From assembly GCA_012728835.1 (NCBI GenBank), contig JAAYEJ010000026.1, forward strand, positions 1 to 64,000: 64,000 bases of DNA. Direction: 5' to 3'. The stretch is from Candidatus Brocadiaceae bacterium (GTDB lineage Bacteria; Planctomycetota; Brocadiia; SM23-32). The stretch's first letter is position 1. Each line of letters begins with the position of its first letter. The notes below the pieces were generated by a model. That model ran no database searches. It was not told the origin of the DNA and was given only the letters and a program-made list of their open reading frames with translations. Positions 43,165-51,756 of this stretch are shown here, piece after piece. The translations under genes were made by a program, and so were the position numbers.

Positions 43165-43965
43165 ATGGCCACAACCCAGCAACAGACATACTACGACGTC
43201 CTGGCAGTGCAGCGGACCGCCACCCAACCCGAGATCAAGCGTGCGTTTCGCCGGCTGGCCAAGAAGTACCATCCCGACACGAATCGGGAAGATGACCGGG
43301 CCGCCAAGAAGCTCGAGCGCGTGATCACGGCCTACAGGGTGCTGAGCAACGAGCGCGAGCGCGCCCGGTACGACGTGCTGATGCAGGCGAGCCCCGCCAA
43401 TCAGCAGGAGGTCAGGCGCAGCGAGGCCCGCACCCTGCGGGAGTATGCCGAGGACGTGCTTCACAGCCTGCTGGCAGGGCGCGGGCGCCAGGCGCTGAAC
43501 GTATACGACCACCTGGCCGCCCGGGCGGACTTCAGCCTGAAGGAGCACCTGGAGCCGAAGGACTACCTCGATGCGGTGTTCCTCCTGGCCGAGCAGTGCG
43601 AGCGGGCCGGCCGCTTCAAGGAGGCGGCGCGGCTCTACGAGGAACTCTACGAGGCCGAGAAGGACCCGCCGCGCCAGCGTTACTTCTTCGAAGAGGTCAA
43701 GGCGCGCATCAAGAAGCTCTACAGCCGCAAGCTCCCGCGCGACGCCGCCAACGCAGACGAGGAGATCGCCTGCTACGAGCGCATCCTCAAGTTCGACCTC
43801 GACAAGAGCGAGAAGGCGTTCATCCTGAAGAAGATCGCGGAGGTCTACTGCCGGATCGGCGACGAAAAGCAGGCCAAGAGCATCTTCTCCCAGGCCCTCC
43901 GGCTCAAGCCGGGGCTGAAGGGCACCGCGACGATCCGCGAGAGCCTTGGCATGGAAGACGTCTGA
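43165..43965 (+). CDS. DnaJ-domain protein with helical repeat tail
   Basis: 266 residues. The J domain covers about residues 8-70 (YYDVLAVQRTATQPEIKRAF) with the HPD motif in KKYHPDTN. There is no Gly/Phe region or DnaJ zinc centre, so it is a type III co-chaperone. The C-terminal two thirds are helical with TPR-like spacing (FKEAARLYEELYEAE, IACYERILKFDLDKSEKAFI, DEKQAKSIFSQALRLKPG). It should stimulate a DnaK ATPase toward particular clients; no dnaK is in the window. It is divergent from the HEAT protein and precedes rsfS. Confidence 0.9.
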   Translation: MATTQQQTYYDVLAVQRTATQPEIKRAFRRLAKKYHPDTNREDDRAAKKLERVITAYRVLSNERERARYDVLMQASPANQQEVRRSEARTLREYAEDVLHSLLAGRGRQALNVYDHLAARADFSLKEHLEPKDYLDAVFLLAEQCERAGRFKEAARLYEELYEAEKDPPRQRYFFEEVKARIKKLYSRKLPRDAANADEEIACYERILKFDLDKSEKAFILKKIAEVYCRIGDEKQAKSIFSQALRLKPGLKGTATIRESLGMEDV

Positions 43966-44047
43966 CGCGCTCCCCGCAGTCGCGAACACGCACGGCCCGA
44001 CGGCTCCGCGCCGCCGGGCCGTCTCTTTGGCCGAACCGGTCCGCCGT

Positions 44048-44076
44048 TTGCCCCGCAGCCGGGCGCACCCTATAAT
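44048..44076 (+). promoter_or_regulatory. Promoter of rsfS
   Basis: TTGCCC (44048-44053), a 17-base spacer and a perfect TATAAT (44071-44076), about 27 bases before the first possible start codon. Confidence 0.55.
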
Positions 44077-44102
44077 CGGCGGGCGTCCGCACGCGCTCGA
44101 GA

Positions 44103-44495
44103 ATGATGGAGTCACCCGTGACGAACCAGGCCGAGGCCCTCGCCTGCACCTGTGCGCACGTGGCCGATGAACGCAAGGCCGAGCAGGTCGTCGTCCTCCA
44201 CGTCGAACCCCTGACGTTCGTGTCCGACTACTTCGTGATCGCCACCGGGCTGAACGAGCGGCAGATCGCCGCCATCGCGACGCAGGTCCGCCAGCGGGCC
44301 GCCCGGCTCGGCCACCGCGTCATCGGCGTGGAGGGGGAGGCCGACTGCGGCTGGGTCCTGATCGACCTCGGCGACGTCGTCGTCCACGTCTTCACGAAAG
44401 AGGCGCGGCGGCTCTACGACCTGGAACTGCTCTGGGGCGAGGCGGAACACGTGGACTGGCAGGGCGTCGCGCCGATAGAACCCGCCACGCCCTGA
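44103..44495 (+). CDS. rsfS: Ribosomal silencing factor RsfS
   Basis: 130 residues. RsfS binds ribosomal protein uL14 and blocks subunit joining when nutrients are short. The family core is clear: VVVLHVEPLTFVSDYFVIATGLNERQ, then EGEADCGWVLIDLGDVVVHVF and YDLELLWG. It may start at ATG 44103, ATG 44106 or, with a better-placed GGAG site (44108-44111), GTG 44118. It has its own promoter. A GATC-rich hairpin element lies 66 bases after its stop. Confidence 0.92.
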   Translation: MMESPVTNQAEALACTCAHVADERKAEQVVVLHVEPLTFVSDYFVIATGLNERQIAAIATQVRQRAARLGHRVIGVEGEADCGWVLIDLGDVVVHVFTKEARRLYDLELLWGEAEHVDWQGVAPIEPATP

Positions 44496-44560
44496 GTCTG
44501 CCCCCCCCGGGTACCTGAGATGGACAGGTTGGCGGCGGGGGCATGGCGGCGCTGACGGCC

Positions 44561-44591
44561 GATCAGACGGATCGGTCGGATCGGACTGATC
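44561..44591 (+). repeat. 31-base GATC-rich palindromic element, intergenic
   Basis: Starts GATCAGACGGATCGG and ends CGGACTGATC. The outer 13-base arms are complementary at 11 positions around a 5-base centre. It lies between rsfS and the four-helix-bundle gene, 18 bases upstream of that gene's ATG. Confidence 0.6.
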
Positions 44592-44609
44592 ATCGGGGAG
44601 GAGGCGGCG

Positions 44610-45386
44610 ATGGCGCGCAAGCTGCGGCCTGGCGGAGGGTACCGGAACACAGTCAGTTTCCAGGCGGCGACGGTCATCTATGATGCCACGTACTGGTTTT
44701 GCGAGCGGTTTGTCGATCAACGTTCGCGCACTGTAGACCAGATGGTGCAGGCCGCGCGGTCGGGCCGGCAGAACATCGCCGAAGGAAGCCGCGCAGCGGC
44801 GACCTCTTCGCAGACGGAGCTGCGCCTGCTGAACGTGGCGCGTTCCAGCCTGGAGGAACTGCTGCTCGACTACGAGGACTTCCTGCGGCACAGGCGCCTG
44901 GCGCAGTGGGCGCCGGATTCGGCCGAGGCGAAGGCGGTGCGGGATGTGCCGCGCAAGTTCAAGGAGGATCAGTCGGATCGGTCGGATCCGACTGATCTCA
45001 CGGCCCTAACGGACGCCCAGCGCTGGGCGCTCTATGCGCCGTGGCTGGAGCATGCGGAAGGAGCCATACGGGCCAATGCGCTCATCTGCCTGATCAACCA
45101 GGCGAACTACCTGCTCGACCGGCAGATCGCTGCGCTCGAGGAGCAGTTTGTGAAGGAAGGCGGCTACAGTGAGCAACTGGCCACCGCCCGGCTTGCGGAG
45201 CGCAGCCGGGAGCGGGCCGTTGAAGCCGATCAGTCTGATCCGTCGGATCCGCCCGATCCGATCCCGCCGTGCCCCCTCTGCGGCAAGCCCACGGTTCTGC
45301 GCACGGCGCGCACGGGCAAGAACGCCGGACGGCAGTTCTGGGGCTGTTCGGGGTATCCCGACTGCAAGGGCGTGGTGCGCGCGTGA
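44610..45386 (+). CDS. Four-helix-bundle (S23-like) protein with C-terminal topoisomerase-type zinc ribbon
   Basis: 258 residues. Residues about 15-115 resemble the S23/23S-rRNA-IVS four-helix bundle (QMVQAARSGRQNIAEGSRAA, ELRLLNVARSSLEELLLDYEDF). A second helical part, LTDAQRWALY to LLDRQIAALEEQFVKEGG, follows. The end is a zf-C4_Topoisom ribbon, CPLCGKPTVLRTARTG with QFWGCSGYPDCKGVV. The two linkers, DQSDRSDPTD and DQSDPSDPPD, are encoded by 31-base GATC-rich elements. This fits the four-helix-bundle suffix-domain group of unknown function. It converges on leuD with no gap. Confidence 0.82.
   Translation: MARKLRPGGGYRNTVSFQAATVIYDATYWFCERFVDQRSRTVDQMVQAARSGRQNIAEGSRAAATSSQTELRLLNVARSSLEELLLDYEDFLRHRRLAQWAPDSAEAKAVRDVPRKFKEDQSDRSDPTDLTALTDAQRWALYAPWLEHAEGAIRANALICLINQANYLLDRQIAALEEQFVKEGGYSEQLATARLAERSRERAVEADQSDPSDPPDPIPPCPLCGKPTVLRTARTGKNAGRQFWGCSGYPDCKGVVRA
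44967..44997 (+). repeat. 31-base palindromic GATC-rich element inside a coding sequence
   Basis: Perfect 13-base inverted arms, GATCAGTCGGATC (44967-44979) and GATCCGACTGATC (44985-44997), flank a 5-base centre. It is read in frame as a DQSDRSDPTD-type linker of the four-helix-bundle protein, so it could have been inserted without breaking the frame. Confidence 0.65.
45228..45258 (+). repeat. Degenerate 31-base GATC-rich element inside a coding sequence
   Basis: Starts GATCAGTCTGATCCG and ends GCCCGATC after 31 bases. It encodes the second Asp/Ser/Pro linker (DQSDPSDPPD) before the zinc ribbon of the four-helix-bundle protein. The right arm has decayed. Confidence 0.5.
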
Positions 45387-45875
45387 CTACCCGCCGGCTT
45401 CCTTCCTGGCGAAGGCCATGAGGCCGCCGGCGTCGACGATGGCCTGCAGTTCGGGCGAGAAGGGGGGGAAGGCGTAGTTCCTGCCCGTGGAGTGGTTGAC
45501 GATGCGGCCGAGGGCGAAGTTGGCCTCCATCGAGTGGCCGGTCTCCGCCTCGCGCGCCGCCTCGGGGCATTCGGCGATCAGCAGGCCGATGTTGACGGCG
45601 TTGCGGAAGAAGATGCGGGCAAAGGACTCGGCAACGACGCAGTGGATGCCGCATGCCTTGATGGCCAGGGGGGCGTGCTCTCGCGAGGAGCCGCATCCGA
45701 AGTTCCTGCCGGCCACGATGATGTCGCCGAGGTGGACCTTGCGGACGAACTGGGGGTCGACGCCCTCCATGCAGTGGGCGGCCAGCTCCTCCTGGTCGGT
45801 CACGTTCAGGTAACGGGCCGGGATGATCTCGTCGGTGTTGACGTCGTCGCCGAACTTCCAGCACTTGCCTTCCAC
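45387..45875 (-). CDS. leuD: 3-isopropylmalate dehydratase small subunit
   Basis: 162 residues, the short LeuD form found with HacA/LeuC2-type large subunits. Hallmarks are FGDDVNTDEIIPARYL near the N-terminus, FGCGSSREHAP (about residues 61-71) and ESFARIFFRNAVNIGL. With LeuC it isomerises 2-isopropylmalate to 3-isopropylmalate in leucine synthesis. It lies 38 bases after the giant activase gene, which separates it from leuC on the same strand. Confidence 0.94.
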   Translation of the reverse strand: MEGKCWKFGDDVNTDEIIPARYLNVTDQEELAAHCMEGVDPQFVRKVHLGDIIVAGRNFGCGSSREHAPLAIKACGIHCVVAESFARIFFRNAVNIGLLIAECPEAAREAETGHSMEANFALGRIVNHSTGRNYAFPPFSPELQAIVDAGGLMAFARKEAGG

Positions 45876-45913
45876 GGTAATGCTCCTCTCAAACGGCGCT
45901 TCAGCGCTCTGCG

Positions 45914-48900
45914 TCAGGGCCGGCCGTTCAGGCGCTGCCGGGCCTGGTGCACGAAGGCATCCAGAAGCATGTCCTCGCCGGGCTGGTCCACGCCGTCGAA
46001 GGCGAGGCGCAGGACCGGTATGGCGTCATGGTCGCGGCGGAACTCCTCCAGCAGGCCGTTGACGATGGCCCCGGGCATGCACCCGAACGGCGAGACGTTG
46101 ACGATGCCGTGCACCCCGTGGTGGGCGTACTCGGCCGCCCGGGCCATGCTGAGGATCGCCTCGCCCTTGACGGACGGATCGAGGTAGCGGCTGCCGATGC
46201 GCAGGACGTCCCGCATGGACGACTCGCGGGGCATGGGGCCGGCCAGTCCGTCGAAGACGGCGGCCACACGCCGTTCGTCCCGGCGGCAGACCCACTGGGC
46301 CAGGGCCTCCAGGGCGAGTTCTCCGAACGCCCCGCGCTGCCGGGAGGTCGCGCGCCGTTCGGCCGCGATGTAGTCGAGCCATTCCTGCAACGGCGGCAGC
46401 AGCACCTGCGCTCCCAGGCGCTCCAACTTGCGGACCAGGAACGAGTTGGCGAATGCGTGGCTGCGCACGTAGATCTCGCCGACGATGCCCACGATCGGCC
46501 GCGGCTCGGAGCGGTCGGTCGGGATGGACTCCAGGCGCCGGCGGATCTCGGCCGCCCTGGCCATGTGGTCTCCGTGTCCTTCCACGACCTCGGCCAGTTC
46601 CTGCAGACCCTCCTGGTAGACCCGGTCCGTCTCGCCCTCGTTGACCTCGTAGGGGCGGATCTCGTGCACGGCCTTGAGCAGGAAGTCGACGATCAGCGTG
46701 AGCTGCCAGCATGTGCGGTAGAACCCGGGGCCGAACCCGCGCACGTCCTTCCGGAAACCCCGGCCCTGGTCCAGCACGATCATGGGCACGTCCCGGAGGC
46801 CCAGTTCATCCAGCACCATTCTGTGGAAGTGATGGTACTGGCCGAACCGGCACGGCCCGCAGGCCTGCGGCATGAAGAACGCCGTAGTCTCGGGGTCGAA
46901 GTCGGGGCGGCGCGTCCTCTTGACCATGTCGCCGGTGGTCAGGATGCAGGGGTAGCATTCCTTGCCGGTGGTGAACTGGCGGCCCAGTTCCAGGCTCTCG
47001 CTGTCGGACATGGGCAGGGCCTCGGCTTCGAGTCCGTTGGCCCGGACACAGGCGGCCATGACGATGGAGTGGTCGCCCATGTGCGGGACGCAGACCGTGC
47101 GCAGCCGGTCGCGACGGGGGGGTGTGACGGCCGCGGCGGTGCGCATGGCCGGGCGGCCGCCCCGCGCGCGGCCGCCGCGGATGCTGTCCACGAACGCCTC
47201 GCAGCGCGTCAGCGCGCCCACGTCGGCGCTGTGCTGGTCGATCTCGATCGTCAGGTAGGGCTGCCCGAGCATCCGGTCGAAGAACTTCGTGACGAACGAA
47301 TCGGGCCCGCAGCGGAAGTTGGTGACGTAGATCGCGTGCAGATTCGGGTGTTCGGCGATGTAGCGGGCTCCCGCCAGGATGCTCTGGCCGTACTTCCAGT
47401 ACATGTGCGGGAAGTCCCGTCCGAGCGTCGGCAGGTCCAGGGGCAGCATGTCCAGCGGGATGGCCGTCATCCCCATGTCCCGCAGCTTGTCCGGCACGCC
47501 CAGGTTGGCGCCGGGATCGCAGCCGTTGTAGGGCCGGCTGACGATGACGACGGCGTGTTGGTCCTTCCCGAGTCCGTCGATCACTTCGCGTCCGCGATCG
47601 AGCAGGCGGCGGCGGAACGCCTCCTGGGCCTGCCAGGCGGCGTCCAGGGCGGTCTGCACGCGCCCGGCGGGCACTCCGAGGCCCCGGCCCAGGCGGTGCA
47701 ACTCTTTGTCGACGGTTGCCCGGCCGGACGCGAAGTGCAGGACGGGGGCCAGGAACTGCGGGCCGTCCGGTCCGGGGCGCAGGGCCGCCCTGAGCAGGTA
47801 GGGCAGGCTCTGGGCGAGGGGGCATGCGTAGGAGCGGACGGCGTCCTCGGCTTCGTGCTCCAGGTCCACGACGCTGGGCACGAACACGTAGTCCACCCCC
47901 TGGTCCATCAGGTCCAGCACGTGGCCGTGGGCCAGGCAGATGGGGAAGCAGGTCTCGGTGTGCATGGCCTCGCTGCCCAGGCGCACGATCCGTTTGTTGG
48001 TCGGGCTGCTGAGGACGACGCGGCAGCCGATCTCGGTGAAGAAGGCCTTCCAGAAGGGGTAGCGGTCGAAGAACGACAGGGCCCGGGGGATGCCGATGCT
48101 CAGGCCGATGGGCTCGCGCGGTTCGGCCTGCGGGTAGGCGTTCAGCAGGGCGTCATCGCGTTCGGCGAACAGCCGGGGCAGCCCGCGGCCCAGGTCGTGC
48201 CGGGCTTCGTCGTCGAAGCGGCCGCAGCGGCTGCCGTAATGCAGGGGCTTTCGGCCCTCGATGGCCACCTGGTGGATCTCGCACCGGTTCGCGCACCTGG
48301 TGCACTCGAAGGTCTTCAACTCGTAGCGCAGGTTGCTCAGGTCGAAGCCCCGGAAGGCCGACGTCGGCCCCGCGTGCTCGTGGGCGAGGATCGCCGCCCC
48401 GATGGCGCCCAGGATGTCGTGGTGGGGGGGCACGATGACGGGCCGGCCCAGCACGGCTTCGAAGGCGGCCTTCACGCCGCGATTGAAGGCGACGCCGCCC
48501 TGGAAGAAGATCACCTCGCCGACCTTGCGGCCCTCCACCACCCGGTTCAGGTAGTTGGAGACGATCGAGTAGCAGAGCCCGCCCACCAGGTCGCGGCGCC
48601 GCACGCCGCGCTGCTGGTGGTAGGTCAGGTCGCTTTCCATGAAGACGGTGCAGCGCTCGCCCAGCTTGCAGGGCTCGGTGCTGGAGAGCGCCTCGCGGCC
48701 GAACTCCTCCTCGATCTTCAGGCCCAGGCGCTCGGCCTGTTCTTCCAGGAACGAGCCCGTGCCGGCGGCGCAGACCTTGTTCATGGCGAAGTCCACGACC
48801 GCGCCGTCCTGGAGCGACATGTACTTGGCGTCCTGGCCTCCGATCTCGAAGACGGTGTCGACCCGCGGGTCGGCCTCGACGGCGGCCCGCGCGTGGGTGG

Positions 48901-50089
48901 TGATCTCGTTCTTGATCAGGTCGGCGCCGATCAGCTCGCCGATCAGGTAGCGGCCGCTGCCGGTCGTGGCGCATCCGCGCACGGTCACGCGGTCGCCCAG
49001 TTCCCGGCCGACCTCGGAGAGGCCCCTGCGGACGGCCTCGATGGGGCGTCCCTCGGTCATCAGGTAGCGGCGGGCGACCACGTTGTGTTCGGCGTCGATG
49101 ACGACGACGTTGGTGCTGATCGAGCCGATGTCCACGCCGACGTAGACGTCGACCGGGCCGTCTCGTTGCGGCAGGGGCCGGGGATCGACGTCCAGGGCGT
49201 AGTCGTCGCCCCGGAGGGCCGGCAGCCGAACGGCCTCCCGGTGCGGCTCGTTCACGTAGTTGCGCAGCGGGTCGAGCCCCTTCAGGGCGCAGTCGCGGCC
49301 CTCGTCGAGCGTCTGCAGAACGGCCCCGATCGCGCCGGTGCAGCCGCAGTGCGGGGGGATGATCAGCTCGCCGTCGTGGAGGCCCAGCACGTCCCGGAAG
49401 GCGCGGACCATGCCGGCGTTGGAGGCCACGCCGCCCTGGAAGGCGATGGGCCGGTCGAAGGCCTTGCCCAGCCCGACCGTGCCCTTGAAGTTGTGGGCCA
49501 TGGCGTAGCAGAGCCCGGCGATGATGTCGTAGTCCGGCGTGCCGAGCTGCTGCAGGTGGATCATGTCGCTCTTGGCGAACACCGAGCAGCGGCCGGCGAC
49601 TCGCGGCGGGGTCTCGCTGCGCAGGGCCAGCCGGCTGAACTCCTCGATGTCGACCTTCATGCGCGAGGCCTGCTGGTCCAGGAACGAGCCCGTGCCGGCG
49701 GCGCAGAGCGAGTTCATGGCGAAGTCCTCGACTCGCACCTTGCCGTCGGCAGAGCGCCCGAGCACGATGAGCTTTGACTCGGTGCCGCCGATCTCGATGA
49801 CCGTCCGCACGCCGGGCGCCAGCACGGCGGCGGCACGGGCCTGGGCCATCACTTCGTTGACGAAGGGGACGCCCAGCAGGTCGGCGATGACACAGGCCCC
49901 GCTGCCGGTCAGGCAGAGGCCCTCGACCGGGCCGTGGTCGGCCAGGACCGACTCGAGGACCTCCAGGGCCGCCGGGAGCGGACGCCCCAGGTGCCGGACG
50001 TACCGGGCCTCGAGGATCTCGGCCCCGTCGGTGACGACGACGGCGTCGACGCTGATCGAACCGACATCCAGTCCTACGTAGTGCGACAT
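45914..50089 (-). CDS. Giant BadF-type acyl-CoA dehydratase activase/reductase fusion
   Basis: 1391 residues. Two BadF/HgdC ATPase domains lie in tandem (about 1-265 and 310-580). Each has an ASKHA phosphate motif (VGLDVGSISVDAVV and VGVDIGSISTNVVV), a CAAGTGSFL cluster-binding loop and a second Cys in RCSVF or RCTVF. Next come a Cys-rich linker (FECTRCANRCEI), a DUF2229-like domain (SIGIPRALSFFDRYPFWKAF, TETCFPICLAHGHV) and a C-terminal HgdB-like dehydratase portion (GKECYPCILTTGDM, QACGPCRFGQYHH). Proteins of this layout are predicted to couple ATP hydrolysis to low-potential electron transfer. It is wedged between leuC and leuD. The substrate is unknown. Confidence 0.88.
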   Translation of the reverse strand: MSHYVGLDVGSISVDAVVVTDGAEILEARYVRHLGRPLPAALEVLESVLADHGPVEGLCLTGSGACVIADLLGVPFVNEVMAQARAAAVLAPGVRTVIEIGGTESKLIVLGRSADGKVRVEDFAMNSLCAAGTGSFLDQQASRMKVDIEEFSRLALRSETPPRVAGRCSVFAKSDMIHLQQLGTPDYDIIAGLCYAMAHNFKGTVGLGKAFDRPIAFQGGVASNAGMVRAFRDVLGLHDGELIIPPHCGCTGAIGAVLQTLDEGRDCALKGLDPLRNYVNEPHREAVRLPALRGDDYALDVDPRPLPQRDGPVDVYVGVDIGSISTNVVVIDAEHNVVARRYLMTEGRPIEAVRRGLSEVGRELGDRVTVRGCATTGSGRYLIGELIGADLIKNEITTHARAAVEADPRVDTVFEIGGQDAKYMSLQDGAVVDFAMNKVCAAGTGSFLEEQAERLGLKIEEEFGREALSSTEPCKLGERCTVFMESDLTYHQQRGVRRRDLVGGLCYSIVSNYLNRVVEGRKVGEVIFFQGGVAFNRGVKAAFEAVLGRPVIVPPHHDILGAIGAAILAHEHAGPTSAFRGFDLSNLRYELKTFECTRCANRCEIHQVAIEGRKPLHYGSRCGRFDDEARHDLGRGLPRLFAERDDALLNAYPQAEPREPIGLSIGIPRALSFFDRYPFWKAFFTEIGCRVVLSSPTNKRIVRLGSEAMHTETCFPICLAHGHVLDLMDQGVDYVFVPSVVDLEHEAEDAVRSYACPLAQSLPYLLRAALRPGPDGPQFLAPVLHFASGRATVDKELHRLGRGLGVPAGRVQTALDAAWQAQEAFRRRLLDRGREVIDGLGKDQHAVVIVSRPYNGCDPGANLGVPDKLRDMGMTAIPLDMLPLDLPTLGRDFPHMYWKYGQSILAGARYIAEHPNLHAIYVTNFRCGPDSFVTKFFDRMLGQPYLTIEIDQHSADVGALTRCEAFVDSIRGGRARGGRPAMRTAAAVTPPRRDRLRTVCVPHMGDHSIVMAACVRANGLEAEALPMSDSESLELGRQFTTGKECYPCILTTGDMVKRTRRPDFDPETTAFFMPQACGPCRFGQYHHFHRMVLDELGLRDVPMIVLDQGRGFRKDVRGFGPGFYRTCWQLTLIVDFLLKAVHEIRPYEVNEGETDRVYQEGLQELAEVVEGHGDHMARAAEIRRRLESIPTDRSEPRPIVGIVGEIYVRSHAFANSFLVRKLERLGAQVLLPPLQEWLDYIAAERRATSRQRGAFGELALEALAQWVCRRDERRVAAVFDGLAGPMPRESSMRDVLRIGSRYLDPSVKGEAILSMARAAEYAHHGVHGIVNVSPFGCMPGAIVNGLLEEFRRDHDAIPVLRLAFDGVDQPGEDMLLDAFVHQARQRLNGRP

Positions 50090-50166
50090 GATCCCTGTCC
50101 CACGTTTGTTCGCTCTCAGCAGCAGTCCCGCCCGACCCCGCCGGACGGGACCTCCCTGGCGGGCCC

Positions 50167-51429
50167 TCAGGCCACGTCGTCCGGATGGGTGATACGGCCC
50201 GTGACGGCGCTGGCGGCTGCAACGGCCGGGTTGCACAGGTACACCTCGCTGTCGAAGTGCCCCATGCGCGTGCGGAAGTTGCGGTTCGTCGTGGCCAGTG
50301 CGCGTTCGCCCGCTGCCAGCACGCCCATGTGGCCGCCCAGGCAGGGGCCGCAGGTCGGCGTCGAAACGGCCGCCTGGGCGTCGATGAACACGTCGATCAG
50401 CCCCTCGTCCAGTGCCTGGCGGTAGATCGCCTGGGTGGCGGGGAAGACGATCAGGCGGGTCCTGGCCGCCACCTTCTTGCCTCGCAGGACCTCGGCCGCC
50501 AGCCGCAGGTCGCTGATGCGCCCGTTCGTGCACGAACCGATGACCACCTGGTCGACCGACACGTCGGCAAACTCCTCGACCGGGCGCACGTTCGACGGCA
50601 GGAACGGCGCGGCCACCTGCGGGCTCAGGCCGCTGACGTCCCACTGGCGGGTCTCGACGTACCGGGCGTCCTCGTCGCTGGCGTAGTGCACGGCCTTGCC
50701 CTTCAGGCGGCCTTTGCAGTACTCCTTCGTCGCGGTGTCCGGGGCGATGATGCCGTTCTTGCCGCCCGCCTCGATGGCCATGTTGCACATCGTGAAGCGG
50801 TCGTCCATCGGCAGCGCCTCGATGGCCGGGCCGCAGAACTCCATGGCGCGGTAGAGCGCGCCGTCGACCCCGATCTGGCCGATCGTGTGCAGGATCAGGT
50901 CCTTGCCGCCGACCCAGCGGGGGCGCTCGCCCGTGAAGACGAACCGCATGGACTCCGGCACGCGCAGCCAGACCTTGCCGGTTGCGAAGCATGCCCCCAG
51001 GTCCGTGCTGCCCACGCCCGTGCTGAAGGCGCCCACGGCGCCGTAGGTGCACGTGTGCGAATCGGCGCCGATGACCAGATGGCCGGGCCCCACCAGGCCC
51101 TGCTCGGGCAGGAGGGCGTGCTCGATGCCGACGCGCCCCACCTCCCAGTAGTTCCGTATCTTGTGCTTCTCGGCAAACTTGCGCAGAGCCAGGCCCAGCG
51201 TGGCGGCCTTGATGTCCTTGTTCGGCGTGAAGTGGTCGGGCACCAGTGCGATCCTCTTCGCGTCGAACACGCGCTCGAAGCCCGCCTTCTCGAACTCCTC
51301 GATGGCGATCGGCGCGGTCACGTCGTTGCCGAGGCACAGGTCCACGCTCGCCATCACGTACTGGCCCGGCGCCACGGCCTCTTCGCCGCTGTGCGCCGCC
51401 AGGATCTTCTCGGTGATCGTCATGCCCAT
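50167..51429 (-). CDS. leuC: 3-isopropylmalate dehydratase large subunit
   Basis: 420 residues, the size of the HacA/LeuC2 type. Aconitase-fold enzyme with 4Fe-4S ligands in IGADSHTCTYGA, IGSCTNGRISD and TPTCGPCLGGHMG. The start could be ATG 51429, ATG 51423 or TTG 51435. The GGGAGG site is 6 bases from the TTG and 12 from the first ATG, so the TTG cannot be dismissed. It is first in the leuC-activase-leuD run, with a TATAAT promoter about 145 bases upstream. It isomerises isopropylmalate together with LeuD. Confidence 0.93.
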   Translation of the reverse strand: MGMTITEKILAAHSGEEAVAPGQYVMASVDLCLGNDVTAPIAIEEFEKAGFERVFDAKRIALVPDHFTPNKDIKAATLGLALRKFAEKHKIRNYWEVGRVGIEHALLPEQGLVGPGHLVIGADSHTCTYGAVGAFSTGVGSTDLGACFATGKVWLRVPESMRFVFTGERPRWVGGKDLILHTIGQIGVDGALYRAMEFCGPAIEALPMDDRFTMCNMAIEAGGKNGIIAPDTATKEYCKGRLKGKAVHYASDEDARYVETRQWDVSGLSPQVAAPFLPSNVRPVEEFADVSVDQVVIGSCTNGRISDLRLAAEVLRGKKVAARTRLIVFPATQAIYRQALDEGLIDVFIDAQAAVSTPTCGPCLGGHMGVLAAGERALATTNRNFRTRMGHFDSEVYLCNPAVAAASAVTGRITHPDDVA

Positions 51430-51573
51430 GGCCAAGCTGATCCTCCCGTATCGGCCCCGTCAGTCCGTGTTCGGCCACCCGGCCGCCACCCCGGACGGGG
51501 GGGCGATGGCCCCGCCGACGCCTCACGAGCGAGTCGGACAGGATCCGCACTGCGTCTCGGGGTGGAAATGGCC

Positions 51574-51601
51574 ATTATAGCCGCGCGCGATGCCAATGCA
51601 A
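51574..51601 (-). promoter_or_regulatory. Promoter of the leuC-activase-leuD run
   Basis: On the minus strand: TTGCAT (51601-51596), a 16-base spacer and a perfect TATAAT (51579-51574). The leader is about 140 bases to leuC, enough for attenuation control, but I could not identify a Leu-rich leader peptide or T-box. Nothing else is supported in the 327-base gap between the TetR gene and leuC. Confidence 0.5.
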
Positions 51602-51756
51602 CGCCGAGCGCCCGCGTCGCCCACCGAAGTACCGTCAGCCCCGGCATCCTCCACCCTCCAGCCCCGAGAAGAAGTCCGCGATCCACAGACTGGACCTCAT
51701 TCGCCCACCGGCACAGACACGCGCGTCCTGGCGTCCCGCCCCGACCGCCCCGCGGC

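Noticed and set aside
45947-49777. A 1276-codon open frame on the plus strand
   Set aside because: It lies antisense to the giant activase, whose motifs are unmistakable. High G+C content leaves the antisense frame open, and its translation is low-complexity (His/Val/Asp/Gly/Arg-rich) without motifs.
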